From an uncultured Candidatus Peregrinibacteria bacterium (GTDB lineage: Bacteria > Patescibacteriota > Gracilibacteria > Peribacterales > Peribacteraceae): a DNA stretch of 53,762 nt. The DNA is taken from positions 1 through 53,762 of the forward strand of contig CALMES010000079.1 of NCBI GenBank assembly GCA_937863435.1, in the 5' to 3' direction. The notes under the pieces were generated by a model. The model saw only the letters and a program-made list of their open reading frames with translations. It was not told where the DNA came from and made no database searches. Every line of letters starts with the position of its first letter. Within the stretch, counting starts at the first letter, position 1. Both the position numbers and the translations under genes were made by a program. Shown here in pieces: positions 17,419 through 26,086 of this stretch.

Positions 17419-17429
17419 TAAAAAGTATA
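17419..17429 (-). promoter_or_regulatory. TATACT promoter before the leader ORF
   Basis: TATACT (17429-17424) with spacer TTTTA precedes ATG 17418. The core AGTATACT is itself palindromic. Confidence 0.5.
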
Positions 17430-17480
17430 CTAAAACAGTATTTGTGGTAAATATCCATTAGTGCTTTTTTGAAGAGACGG

Positions 17481-17486
17481 TATCCT
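17481..17486 (+). promoter_or_regulatory. -10 hexamer of the GT2/dehydrogenase operon
   Basis: TATCCT ends 13 bases before the ATG at 17500, implying a leader of about 6 bases. There is no Shine-Dalgarno site. Confidence 0.45.
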
Positions 17487-17499
17487 TTAGCGGCTCTGT

Positions 17500-18222
17500 A
17501 TGGAATCTCTTATATCTTTAGTTGTGCCGGTTTATAATGAAGCAGGCAATGTGCCGCTCTTATTAAAAAGCATTGAAGAATTTGTTCATGAACCGTATGA
17601 GGTGTTGATAGTGTACGATTTTCCAGAGGATGATACTCTGCCGGCTATTGCCGGAATGAGTCCGCCCGCAAAAAATGTTGTATTGGTTCACAATACCCTT
17701 GGAAAAGGCGTGTTGAATGCGTACAAGGCAGGATTTGCAGTCGCAAAGGGAGACGTTATCATTCCGGTTGCAGGGGACAGGGCGGACGATCCGAAGGACA
17801 TTCCATTGCTGGCGGAGAAATTACGAATGGGAGCGGACGTTGTGTGCGGTTCACGTTACATGCGAGGAGGGGCGCAGATTGGCGGTCCGTTCTTCAAGCA
17901 GCTGTTATCACGTTTTGCCGGCGTCTCGCTGTATTATTTGGCTGGCTTGCCCACGCATGACGCGACCAATAATTTTCGTGCCTACAGCCGTCGTGTCATC
18001 GATATGCAGATAGAATCACAAGTAAGTTTTGCGCTCGGGATTGAGCTTGTTACCAAGGCGTTCCGTCATGGCTGGCGCATTGAGGAAGTGCCGACCATCT
18101 GGAGGGACAGGCGGGTTGGCATCTCCCGATTCCGGCTTTGGGCATGGTTGCCTGAATATCTGCATTGGTATTTTCTTGCGTTCAGCTTCCGATGGTTTTT
18201 TTGTGAAAAAGCCAGGCGTTGA
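17500..18222 (+). CDS. GT2 glycosyltransferase, dolichyl-phosphate-mannose-synthase-like
   Basis: This 240-residue soluble family 2 glycosyltransferase starts LVVPVYNEAGNVPLLLKSI. It has the acceptor-proximal 'LGKGVLNAYKAGFAVAKGD', and a metal-binding stretch AGDRADDP in place of the usual DADLQ. It continues with GADVVCGSRYMRGG and ATNNFRAYSR. It resembles polyprenyl-phosphate hexose synthases that load a sugar on the lipid carrier; there is no C-terminal membrane pair. The dehydrogenase starts 37 bases downstream. Confidence 0.87.
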   Translation: MESLISLVVPVYNEAGNVPLLLKSIEEFVHEPYEVLIVYDFPEDDTLPAIAGMSPPAKNVVLVHNTLGKGVLNAYKAGFAVAKGDVIIPVAGDRADDPKDIPLLAEKLRMGADVVCGSRYMRGGAQIGGPFFKQLLSRFAGVSLYYLAGLPTHDATNNFRAYSRRVIDMQIESQVSFALGIELVTKAFRHGWRIEEVPTIWRDRRVGISRFRLWAWLPEYLHWYFLAFSFRWFFCEKARR

Positions 18223-18295
18223 GTGAATTGAATTTGAGAATCAGTTTTTTATCCGTAGAATGGCCCTGCTTCTATCCGAATTTTCTTTTGTGCGC

Positions 18296-19486
18296 ATGTC
18301 ACACTCCGTTCGTCGTATAGCAATTATTGGCGGGTGCGGGCATGTGGGCCTGCCGCTCGGCATGGCATTTGCGGAGAAAGATTGCTTCGTTGAACTTGTT
18401 GATATCAACGCGGCAACTGTTGCTCTAGTCAACGCCGGAAAAATGCCGTTTATGGAAGAGGGTTCCGATGCACTCCTGGCAAAGGTATTGGCAGGCGGGC
18501 GACTGCATGCCACAACCAGTTATGCGGTTTTGAAGGACGTTGATACAGTCATTGTAACCATCGGCACCCCGGTCGATGAATATCTGGATCCTTCGGTTGG
18601 TATTTTCGATGCGTCACTGCAGGCTGTTATTAAAGAAATGCACGATAATCAGTTGCTTGTATTGCGTAGCACCCTCTTTCCCGGAGTGACCGACAGGCTG
18701 TACCGGCAAATGCACACAATGGGGAAAGGCGGTATTCACCTGGCGTATTGCCCTGAACGCATTGTACAAGGCCAGTCCTTGCGCGAACTCGCCGAGTTGC
18801 CACAATTAATCGGCTCGGTAACTGAAGAGGCGGGGAACCGGGCTGCTTCTTTGTTTAAAATTCTGGCGCCCGGCACAATTTTTTTAAAGCCTATCGAAGC
18901 GGAGCTTGCCAAGCTGTATGCCAATGCATGGCGCTATATTAACTTTGCCATATCCAATCAGTTTTGGGTGATGGCTGAAGAATTCAATGCCGATTTCAGT
19001 AAGATTCACTCAGCATTGCGCCAGGACTATCCTCGCATGAAATCTTTTGCAAGAGCCGGCTTTGCGGCCGGACCCTGTCTTTTAAAAGATACGATGCAGC
19101 TTGGGGCGTTTAATCACGGTTCTTTTGTCCTTGGTCAGGCGGCCATGATGATCAACGAAGGCCTGCCGTATCTTGTTGTTCAGCGCATCAAGCAGCAATT
19201 TTCGTTGCAGAATATGACGGTTGGACTGATGGGGATGGCCTTTAAGCCCAACAGTGACGATATCCGCAGCTCGCTGTCGTACAAATTGCGCAAGGTGTTG
19301 CTGCTAGAGGCAAAAGAGGTGTTATGCTGCGATCCATACGTTTCCGATGCACAACTGATTTCGCAGGCAGAGGTATTGGCAAAGGCAGACGTAATAGTTA
19401 TTGGCACACCACATGATTGCTATAAGTCTGTTGTCTTCAATCAGCCTGTTTTCGATGTAACCAATACCATCAAGACGTCCATCTGA
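18296..19486 (+). CDS. UDP-glucose/GDP-mannose dehydrogenase family protein (WecC-like)
   Basis: This 396-residue NAD-dependent nucleotide-sugar 6-dehydrogenase oxidises a C6 hydroxyl to a carboxylate in two steps. It begins RRIAIIGGCGHVGLPLGMAFAE and has TIGTPVDEY and RSTLFPGVTD. Lys206 and Asn210 lie in EAELAKLYANAWRY, and the catalytic cysteine Cys261 is in AAGPCLLKDT. Later it has GMAFKPNSDDIRSS. It is divergent from the other two dehydrogenases in the window. With wecB nearby, UDP-ManNAc is a possible substrate (inference). The start is uncertain: ATG 18260 adds 12 residues, but 18296 gives the usual N-terminus. Confidence 0.88.
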   Translation: MSHSVRRIAIIGGCGHVGLPLGMAFAEKDCFVELVDINAATVALVNAGKMPFMEEGSDALLAKVLAGGRLHATTSYAVLKDVDTVIVTIGTPVDEYLDPSVGIFDASLQAVIKEMHDNQLLVLRSTLFPGVTDRLYRQMHTMGKGGIHLAYCPERIVQGQSLRELAELPQLIGSVTEEAGNRAASLFKILAPGTIFLKPIEAELAKLYANAWRYINFAISNQFWVMAEEFNADFSKIHSALRQDYPRMKSFARAGFAAGPCLLKDTMQLGAFNHGSFVLGQAAMMINEGLPYLVVQRIKQQFSLQNMTVGLMGMAFKPNSDDIRSSLSYKLRKVLLLEAKEVLCCDPYVSDAQLISQAEVLAKADVIVIGTPHDCYKSVVFNQPVFDVTNTIKTSI

Positions 19487-19493
19487 CAGCAGC

Positions 19494-21080
19494 TTATTCC
19501 CAGACAATCTTATAAAGAGATTGAGTGGGGGCTTCAGGCGCCTCCTTCACGCGCTCCAGTTTCAGATGTGCATAGAGATATTCATACAGCTTGTCCGGGC
19601 GCTTGCCAGGCGGAGGAATGTAGAGATACTGAACCTTCCGTTCTTTCAGATACTCTTTCAATGTACCGTTATTCAAGGCTACTGCTACCTGAGGATCAAT
19701 ATTCCCTGCCAGATCCTGAATGCGCGCTTCGGTAAAAAGGGAAATACGGCCGTAGTCTCTTGCGCCGATAACCGTATTGGGCGGTAGATTATCGCGTACC
19801 CAATCAATGGCGCCCCAATACACTTTACTTTTCTCGGGGCTTACATAACCCAGATAGCTCATATACGGAGCCCATGGTAATCGCGATGCCAGTTGATAGT
19901 GCCTGTATGATGCAAGGATGGCGATCCAGAGTATCAGGAGGGCGACCGCCTGCTTCTGCCAGAATTTTATCGGGAGATTCCAAAGCAGGTAAGCGATATA
20001 GATAAAGAAAATATGTACGGCCGGATTCACATATCTTAGTCCGTGCACATCGGGAAAGTACCATTGGTAGGCAACCAGCAAAAGAAAGAACGTGCCAAGA
20101 TACACTGTGCTAATGATACTGAGCGGGCGGAAATTCTTCTGAAGAGATCCGCTGACAAATGCAACAGACGCCAAAAGAAAGCCACCCATCGAGATGCTTA
20201 AGAGATCCTCCAGCTGGAAGACGTTCCACACAACGATTGCCAGATACCGAGGCAAAGAGAAATGATCGAATGAGAAATTATGCAATGCAAGTGAAAGACC
20301 TCTGCGTCCGACCTGATTGCCCGGGAACGGGGAGCCTGTCTGTGACAGTTGCCATATCATAAACAGTCCGAAGCATATTCCGGATACCAGCAGGATGCCT
20401 CCTGCCATTTGACGGATGTGTTGCCGCTGCGTACGTGGTGTCGTGATCCATTCGTAGAACAGGTATGAAAGAATACCCAGAAAGAGGAAAAGTCCATCAC
20501 CCCGTGTCATCATGGTGGCGCCGGATGCCAGGCCTGTGAAGCAGCCCCAGAGAAAAGGGGACATCCGTGCAGGCTTGCCAACCCCCAGGCATAAGGCGAT
20601 ACTGAGAAGAACGAGGAATGTAAATAATGTCGTATCCATGCCGTTCATGGCATTGAAAAAGGCATTGGCCGTAAATGTGCACAGAAAAAATGAGGTCCAT
20701 GCAACGCGCGTATCGGCGGTAATCTTTCTGGCAATGTAGTAGACAATGACACATGCAAGCGAGCCAAAAATGGCGGATTCAATCAGGGTGGCCCGAATAG
20801 CGGCTTCTTTCCAGAAAATACTATGGTTTAATGATGTGAGATAAATCCACAAAAACGGCGCGCCTGTTGTCGCATGAATGCCGTCTAAGGAAAAACCGCC
20901 TCCCAATGCCAGATTTCTGGCAACGCGCATCTCTATGAAGCTGTCGTCAAGCAGCCAGATAATGCTTCCGAGTGAACGGAGAGGGAGCAGTGTGACAAAC
21001 ATGGTCTTTCCGAGAAAAACCACGCCAGTCGTTAGCCACATCCAGAAGGAGGATGTGTGACGCTTGAAAAATGATGTCAT
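19494..21080 (-). CDS. Polytopic membrane glycosyltransferase (GT39/ArnT-like)
   Basis: This 528-residue membrane protein has about ten hydrophobic segments and a roughly 100-residue soluble C-terminus. After the first helix it shows LLDDSFIEMRVARNLALGGG, an Asp-Asp pair (45-46) in the first external loop. That is the catalytic position in GT-C enzymes using lipid-phosphate sugar donors. The C-terminal segment (DWVRDNLPPNTVIGARDYGRISLF) is typical of these proteins. It probably transfers a sugar from polyprenyl phosphate on the outer face of the membrane. TACAGT ends 6 bases before its ATG. It is convergent with the dehydrogenase gene, with only 7 bases between. Confidence 0.83.
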   Translation of the reverse strand: MTSFFKRHTSSFWMWLTTGVVFLGKTMFVTLLPLRSLGSIIWLLDDSFIEMRVARNLALGGGFSLDGIHATTGAPFLWIYLTSLNHSIFWKEAAIRATLIESAIFGSLACVIVYYIARKITADTRVAWTSFFLCTFTANAFFNAMNGMDTTLFTFLVLLSIALCLGVGKPARMSPFLWGCFTGLASGATMMTRGDGLFLFLGILSYLFYEWITTPRTQRQHIRQMAGGILLVSGICFGLFMIWQLSQTGSPFPGNQVGRRGLSLALHNFSFDHFSLPRYLAIVVWNVFQLEDLLSISMGGFLLASVAFVSGSLQKNFRPLSIISTVYLGTFFLLLVAYQWYFPDVHGLRYVNPAVHIFFIYIAYLLWNLPIKFWQKQAVALLILWIAILASYRHYQLASRLPWAPYMSYLGYVSPEKSKVYWGAIDWVRDNLPPNTVIGARDYGRISLFTEARIQDLAGNIDPQVAVALNNGTLKEYLKERKVQYLYIPPPGKRPDKLYEYLYAHLKLERVKEAPEAPTQSLYKIVWE

Positions 21081-21092
21081 GCAGACACTGTA
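21081..21092 (-). promoter_or_regulatory. Leaderless-type promoter of the GT39-like gene
   Basis: TACAGT (21092-21087), preceded by TGT, and spacer GTCTGC precede the ATG at 21080. Confidence 0.6.
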
Positions 21093-21119
21093 ACAAAGGG
21101 AGGAAACCTCGTAAAGAAC

Positions 21120-22250
21120 TTAAGATTTCCGGTCTATCAATCGACTGTAAGTGCGCAGCATTGTTGCTGCCGCGTGAACGCTGGAATGTTTTTCTGCCCA
21201 TTGTCTGCAGGCATGCCGGTCAATATTGCCCGCAAGGATGGCTTGTAATTTTTCTGCCACCTTTTCTGCATTGAAAGGATCGCAGACAAAACCGCTCTTT
21301 CCGTCATCAATGGCTTCGGGGCACCCGCCGGTTACTGGTCCAATGACGGGAACGCCGTGGGCGTTTGCTTCCAGAAAAACCAGTCCGAATCCTTCAAAAT
21401 GCGTCTCAGTCTGCTTGGAAAGCAAGATAAACGCATCTGCGTTTTTATAGGCTTGTGCGAGTGTTTCATTGCTTACTGATCCGTGCAGGGTGACTGAGTC
21501 AGCAAGTGCGTAATCGGCAATGAGCGCACGCAGACCCGTAACGTATTCAGGATCCTGGGAAAGTGATCCATACACGTGATACCGGAAGCGGTGAGCCGCC
21601 TTCTGCAGCAATGCAAGCGCTGCGATGATTTCTCGATAGCCTTTCCTGTCTTTTACGGCGCCAATGCTGACAACAGAAGGAGTGTGCTGCTGTCTCCGTC
21701 CGGTATCTGCGGCAATGGAGGAGATATCAATCGCATTAGGAAGGACGCTCACTTTTTCATTTAATTTTAACTGCTTCCAGAGCCCATGCTCCACTGCTTG
21801 CAGATGATCTTTTGTGTAATTGCTTACTGAAAAAATATGGTCACATTGCTCCAGTGCCTTGCGCATTCGATTGTAGGTTATCTTTCCCGATCGAAAAGGA
21901 AGAATTGCATACGTACCATGCAAAGTGAGGCAGTAGACGCTTTTCCTCTTGTGCAAAAACGGAATGAGCAAGGCATACGGTTCCGCCATGAAATGTATGA
22001 CATCCGGCTTGAATTCCTCAAGAATGCGGCGAATGGGCGCTGTTCTGGCGCAGAAAGGCACCCAGGGTGAAAGGAGGTGATGCGCCTCACCGAGCAGTTC
22101 TGCCTCTTGGCACCAATTTGCGCCTATCTTTTTCTGTACAAGCGCAAGAACACTGTGTCCCTGTTTTGACATCTCTCGGCTCAAGTCGCGGGCATAAGTG
22201 CTCCAGCCCGAATGCCCGGCAAGATCGGTGGTAAAAAGTGCAATGCGCAT
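21120..22250 (-). CDS. GT4 glycosyltransferase
   Basis: This 376-residue GT-B glycosyltransferase begins MRIALFTTDLAGHSGWSTYARDL. The donor domain has PSVVSIGAVKDRKGYREIIAAL, VTLHGSVSNETLAQAYKNADAFILLS, and the canonical EGFGLVFLE (E-x7-E) followed by ANAHGVPVIGPVTGGCPEAI. The ATG at 22250 is 4 bases after the stop of the upstream GT4 gene. An in-frame ATG at 22271 would overlap that gene. It is the last gene of a five-gene operon with two methyltransferases and another GT4 once the GT39-like gene is counted. Confidence 0.92.
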   Translation of the reverse strand: MRIALFTTDLAGHSGWSTYARDLSREMSKQGHSVLALVQKKIGANWCQEAELLGEAHHLLSPWVPFCARTAPIRRILEEFKPDVIHFMAEPYALLIPFLHKRKSVYCLTLHGTYAILPFRSGKITYNRMRKALEQCDHIFSVSNYTKDHLQAVEHGLWKQLKLNEKVSVLPNAIDISSIAADTGRRQQHTPSVVSIGAVKDRKGYREIIAALALLQKAAHRFRYHVYGSLSQDPEYVTGLRALIADYALADSVTLHGSVSNETLAQAYKNADAFILLSKQTETHFEGFGLVFLEANAHGVPVIGPVTGGCPEAIDDGKSGFVCDPFNAEKVAEKLQAILAGNIDRHACRQWAEKHSSVHAAATMLRTYSRLIDRKS

Positions 22251-22254
22251 AGTA

Positions 22255-23412
22255 TTATTTGCGTTCGGCAAGCGTATCAGTATAGATTTTTTCGAGATGA
22301 TCTACATATATTTTGAGAGAAAATTCTTGCTCCACATGCTTGCGCGCAAAGGCACCATAGTCGGCGAGATCTTTTCTGTGTGCGGCTATCCATGCAACTT
22401 GTTTTCGAAATGCTTCAGCATCTACCGGATCAACAATCCAGCCTGTCTTATTGTGTATCATTGCCTCCTTTGCGCCGCCGTGCGTTGTCGCCAGGACCGG
22501 TCGATTCATAGCCATGGATTCCAGGCAAACCGTCGGAAAGGGATCGAGATACAGAGATGGTACAACTGTGCAATCGGCGGCGGCATACAGACGCCGCATA
22601 TCTTCGGATGATTGTCGCTCATACACGTGTACCCGCCCCGCCAGAGAGATAAGAGCTTTTTTATCCACGTTTCCGGCAACAATAAGGTGTGCTTTTGCCG
22701 GCAGTGAATGCAGGAGTATGTCCAGTCCTTTGGCATGTCCGAGTCGTCCGGCAATCAGAAAAATGGCTGCGTCTGGCGGCAATGAAAGAGCGTGCCGTGC
22801 CGCCGCCATTGTTTCCTGCGGTTTCCAAAAAGATAGATTGATGCCGTTGTGGAGTGTTTGCAGCGATGGCAGTCCGGCCAGTGTCAGATATGCCCGTAAT
22901 GCATCGCTCACGCAGAGAATGCGGTCCGCATTTAGCAGCATTTGGCGAATGGCCCTATTGCGCAGAGGGTTATATGATCGTCCGGCACTCGCGAGCTGTG
23001 TCATGAAGGATGTTTCGTGACTCTTCACTTTGCCATAGTGCACCATCATAGCATCATGTGCAGTGATAATAATGGGAATATTCCGTCTGCGCGCCTCTGC
23101 CATCCATCTGTATCCTAGCTGCCAACTTAGAAGATGCGCATGAATGAGCGTAGGTTTTATGGTATCTATGACAGACATAATCCCGTCTGCGCGCCGCCTC
23201 GAAAAAACACTTCGGTAATGAGACCATGCTGTCGGAAGGGCGGGAATGCTATGAATACGTATGCCCAGCTCGTCAGGCGGATTATTGCCTGCAGTGAGAA
23301 TGTGTACGGTGTGACCTCTTTCTTTTAGGCCGGCAGCCGTCTCAAGCACAATTCTGCCTGCTCCCCCCAGAATACGCGGAGGTATGCCGTCGGTCATTTG
23401 CAGGATATTCAT
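22255..23412 (-). CDS. GT4 glycosyltransferase
   Basis: This 385-residue GT-B glycosyltransferase begins MNILQMTDGIPPRILGGAGRIV. The domain order is standard: HILTAGNNPPDE, IIITAHDAMMVHYG, ILCVSDALRAYL, LHNGINLSFW, then FLIAGRLGHAKGLDILLHSL and VVPSLYLDPFPTVCLESMAM. The first Glu of the E-x7-E motif is replaced by Asp. The ATG at 23412 overlaps the stop of the methyltransferase upstream (ATGA), so the genes are translationally coupled. An in-frame start at 23433 is less likely. Confidence 0.92.
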   Translation of the reverse strand: MNILQMTDGIPPRILGGAGRIVLETAAGLKERGHTVHILTAGNNPPDELGIRIHSIPALPTAWSHYRSVFSRRRADGIMSVIDTIKPTLIHAHLLSWQLGYRWMAEARRRNIPIIITAHDAMMVHYGKVKSHETSFMTQLASAGRSYNPLRNRAIRQMLLNADRILCVSDALRAYLTLAGLPSLQTLHNGINLSFWKPQETMAAARHALSLPPDAAIFLIAGRLGHAKGLDILLHSLPAKAHLIVAGNVDKKALISLAGRVHVYERQSSEDMRRLYAAADCTVVPSLYLDPFPTVCLESMAMNRPVLATTHGGAKEAMIHNKTGWIVDPVDAEAFRKQVAWIAAHRKDLADYGAFARKHVEQEFSLKIYVDHLEKIYTDTLAERK

Positions 23413-24059
23413 GGTTTCTGTGCCAGAACGCACCAGCCGATCGTATCAAGTGTATCCGCCGGATTCCGGCTACTGCTGTCGCGCCACAGTGCGAAGCGGG
23501 TAAGGAGGTAAGTCAGCGGTGCGAGAATGAGCATGGTCATTCTGTTTTCATAGGGTTTCCAGGTATTGATCATGTGACGAATACGCAGTTGCATGATTGT
23601 TGCCGGATAACGTCCGCGTTGGTCAATTTGTATCACCTTAAAGCCCGCATCCTCAAGTATCTGACGAAAGCCGTGACACGTGTAGCGAAAGTAGTCGTGA
23701 GGTTCTTCGTGCAGCTCGTTCATCTGCGGGGCCGTAAGAAGACAGTAGCCACCCGAACGAAGAATGCGAAACATTTCTGCGACCGCTTTTTGCGGATGTG
23801 GCACATGCTCCAGAACCTGGGTGCAGAGAATGCTGTCTTTGGATTCACTTTCTAACGGTATCGCTTCGGCAGATCCGACTATATCAGCGCCAGAATTGGG
23901 GTTTGCGTCCAATGTTTGATACGACTGAATATGAGGCAGATACGATGCGTAACGGCGTACCCGACCCGCGCCCACATCCAACAGCGAGCCGGAAAGCCTG
24001 GGGCCGTATTCCTTGATTTGCCGGGCGAGAAGCACTCGGTCTGGTTGCGTGATAATCAT
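23409..24059 (-). CDS. Class I SAM-dependent methyltransferase, copy B
   Basis: This 216-residue methyltransferase (type 11) has LLDVGAGRVRRYASYLP for motif I, ILCTQVLEHVPHPQKAVAEMFRILRSGG for motif II/III and PHDYFRYTCHGFRQIL. A hydrophobic C-terminal stretch follows. It shares the whole layout, including the PHDYFRYT block, with the adjacent upstream methyltransferase, so the two are a tandem duplication. The ATG overlaps the stop of that gene by ATGA. It probably methylates a sugar or lipid-linked intermediate; substrate unknown. Confidence 0.9.
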   Translation of the reverse strand: MIITQPDRVLLARQIKEYGPRLSGSLLDVGAGRVRRYASYLPHIQSYQTLDANPNSGADIVGSAEAIPLESESKDSILCTQVLEHVPHPQKAVAEMFRILRSGGYCLLTAPQMNELHEEPHDYFRYTCHGFRQILEDAGFKVIQIDQRGRYPATIMQLRIRHMINTWKPYENRMTMLILAPLTYLLTRFALWRDSSSRNPADTLDTIGWCVLAQKP

Positions 24060-24688
24060 GGTTTTTGGGCAATACAGAGAACGCTTGCATATACGGCTTT
24101 CGGCTTAAGCAGCTTATTGGTTCTTCTCATTATTTTTTCAATCATACTGAGCATCTGTCGCTTATAACGAGGAGGCTTTGTATACGGACTGGCCCAGGTG
24201 AATTTGAGCATTTCGCCAAGTACCGCAGAAACGCCGCCGTATCTGGTACAATGCACGATTGTCAGTCCGACATCTTCACAGAGAGATTGCATGCCTTGTT
24301 CGGTATAGCGGAAATAGTCGTGCGGATGCGCATGGTATGGTACCAAGAAAGGGCCGGTTATAATCAGTGTGCCGCCTGGTCGTAATATGCGTGCGGCGTG
24401 CTCTATCATTTTCCAGGGCTTGCGTACATGCTCGATTACCTGATTGCTGACTATAGTATCAAAACTTTCGTCTTCAATCGGTGGGTCGGTTACATCTCCC
24501 ACAATATCGACGAAGGGGCCGGGCTCGATGTCGATCCCTGTATAGGATTTTGCGTTACGGAGAATGATTTCCTTATATTTGCTGTTGCCGCATCCGAAAT
24601 CGAGTACGTCACCCCGTATGTAAGGCAATGTTGCTTCCAGTATCTCCCTGGTACCGTACAGCATGCGAAGATGAGCGAGTGAAGTCAT
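24056..24688 (-). CDS. Class I SAM-dependent methyltransferase, copy A
   Basis: This 210-residue methyltransferase has VLDFGCGNSKYKEIIL for motif I, YTGIDIEPGP, TIVSNQVIEHVRKPWKMIEHAARILRPGG and PHDYFRYTEQGMQSLC. It is paralogous to the protein encoded immediately downstream, with which it overlaps by ATGA. It is the first gene of the methyltransferase-methyltransferase-GT4-GT4 operon. The ATG is preceded by a perfect TATAAT ending 6 bases upstream, the clearest leaderless-type promoter in the window. Confidence 0.9.
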   Translation of the reverse strand: MTSLAHLRMLYGTREILEATLPYIRGDVLDFGCGNSKYKEIILRNAKSYTGIDIEPGPFVDIVGDVTDPPIEDESFDTIVSNQVIEHVRKPWKMIEHAARILRPGGTLIITGPFLVPYHAHPHDYFRYTEQGMQSLCEDVGLTIVHCTRYGGVSAVLGEMLKFTWASPYTKPPRYKRQMLSMIEKIMRRTNKLLKPKAVYASVLCIAQKP

Positions 24689-24700
24689 GGGCGCATTATA
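24689..24700 (-). promoter_or_regulatory. Leaderless-type promoter with consensus TATAAT
   Basis: TATAAT (24700-24695) and spacer GCGCCC precede the ATG at 24688. No convincing -35 hexamer is seen at 16-18 bases. Confidence 0.72.
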
Positions 24701-24730
24701 GAGATATTTTACGGATAAACGATAGCTCGA

Positions 24731-26080
24731 TTATGAGCGCTTGGCACGGGTGAAAGGGTTGCCGATTTTGTAATATAAATAGGCAAAAAGCCAGAGAGAA
24801 TTCAGATGGAAGATCAGGATGCTGGCAATGGTGGCTGAAACGGCGCCTATCCAATCTTTCAGAAGAAAAAAGGCCGCAATTGCCAGAAGAATACCTGCCA
24901 GATGAACGTACGTGATAATCCAGACTCGACGCAATACTCGCAGGAATGGCACGGAAATCACATGTGATCCGGTGATAATGTTGATGGGAGACAGGAAGAA
25001 GAAAATAGTGCTTGCTGCCGCAAAAGACTGTCCATACACAAGCGGGATGAGAAACGGCATAGCCAGGCACGATCCAATCGTAACGAGCGTAATAAGCGTA
25101 ACGGTGGTAAAGAGGATTTTTGTGCTTTCACGTACTGCTGTATGGATGTTTTTTGCGACAAGTTTCGGAATCGTGGTGCTGGACATTCGCGCGATGCTTG
25201 GCATGACGAGCGATGAAGGAAGTGTTGCAAATTTTATTGCCAGTCTGAAGATGCCCACACTCTCTACGGAGCCATAAGCGCCAAGTAGCATGTAAAAGAT
25301 ATTGGGATAAAGATTGCCGCTTATGTTTCGATCCAAAGTCATCCACATTCCTTGACGAAAGAGATCCGCGGTATCTCTTCTGGAGGCGTGCATGATAACG
25401 CTGGTTAATGGAGGAAAACCTTGCCGGCGTGCGCTGTTTTCATACAAGAAAAAGAGGGCTGGCAGGCTGAGCAATGATCCGATGAGGGTGCCAAACAGCA
25501 GTCCTTTTACTCCATAGCCACAAAGAATCAGTGTGACGGACAGAAAAATTTGCAGGGCATCGATGATGTTTTCTACAATAATGATTGTTCCAATCCGTCG
25601 TTCAATTTGCAATACTGCAAAAGTGAGTGCGTTGGGTGCTTGCAAAAAGATATTGAGCAGTACAAGTCTGGCAAGATGTCCGGTTTCCGGCGTATTTCCC
25701 GAGAGAGTAGCAAGGGTAGGGCATGCTAGCAGTAGCGTTGTCATGACAATGCCCGACAGGCAGGATGCCTGCAGAAAATAACGTAGCACCCGCATAATTT
25801 CTGACTGGTCTTTTTTGCCTGCCGCTTCTGCCAGAAAGGTGGTTGTTGCAGTATCTTGTCCATAGAGCATTACAATCGAAATAAGTCCGGCTAACGCATT
25901 GATGATGCCCAGCGCACCGAATGCATGCAGGCCCAGCATGCGGGTATAGGCGACCGAAGAAAGTACGCCCAATGCCATATTGGCAATAGTTCCCATCTGA
26001 AAGATGGTTACACCTCGTACAAACGGAATGCTCGCAAGATTTTTTACCCGACTTATGGCAAGTTGAAGATCTTTTTTCAT
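24731..26080 (-). CDS. Polysaccharide flippase, Wzx/MVF (MATE-like) family
   Basis: This 449-residue polytopic protein has some 12-14 hydrophobic segments. It starts FVRGVTIFQMGTIANMALGVLSSVAYTRMLG, the usual opening of O-antigen flippases. It continues with FGALGIINALAGLISIVMLYGQDTATTTFLA and ends in paired helices before a basic tail. It would move lipid-linked oligosaccharides across the cytoplasmic membrane. Its start lies 6 bases after the asparagine synthase stop, so it belongs to the operon beginning upstream. No Wzy polymerase could be firmly identified in the window, so the export mode (block-wise or single-unit) is open. Confidence 0.87.
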   Translation of the reverse strand: MKKDLQLAISRVKNLASIPFVRGVTIFQMGTIANMALGVLSSVAYTRMLGLHAFGALGIINALAGLISIVMLYGQDTATTTFLAEAAGKKDQSEIMRVLRYFLQASCLSGIVMTTLLLACPTLATLSGNTPETGHLARLVLLNIFLQAPNALTFAVLQIERRIGTIIIVENIIDALQIFLSVTLILCGYGVKGLLFGTLIGSLLSLPALFFLYENSARRQGFPPLTSVIMHASRRDTADLFRQGMWMTLDRNISGNLYPNIFYMLLGAYGSVESVGIFRLAIKFATLPSSLVMPSIARMSSTTIPKLVAKNIHTAVRESTKILFTTVTLITLVTIGSCLAMPFLIPLVYGQSFAAASTIFFFLSPINIITGSHVISVPFLRVLRRVWIITYVHLAGILLAIAAFFLLKDWIGAVSATIASILIFHLNSLWLFAYLYYKIGNPFTRAKRS

Positions 26081-26086
26081 GATTAC

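Noticed and set aside
22451..23020. 189-codon plus-strand frame opposite a GT4 gene
   Set aside because: It is a shadow frame rich in Arg, Cys and Ser, lying wholly inside a recognised glycosyltransferase gene.
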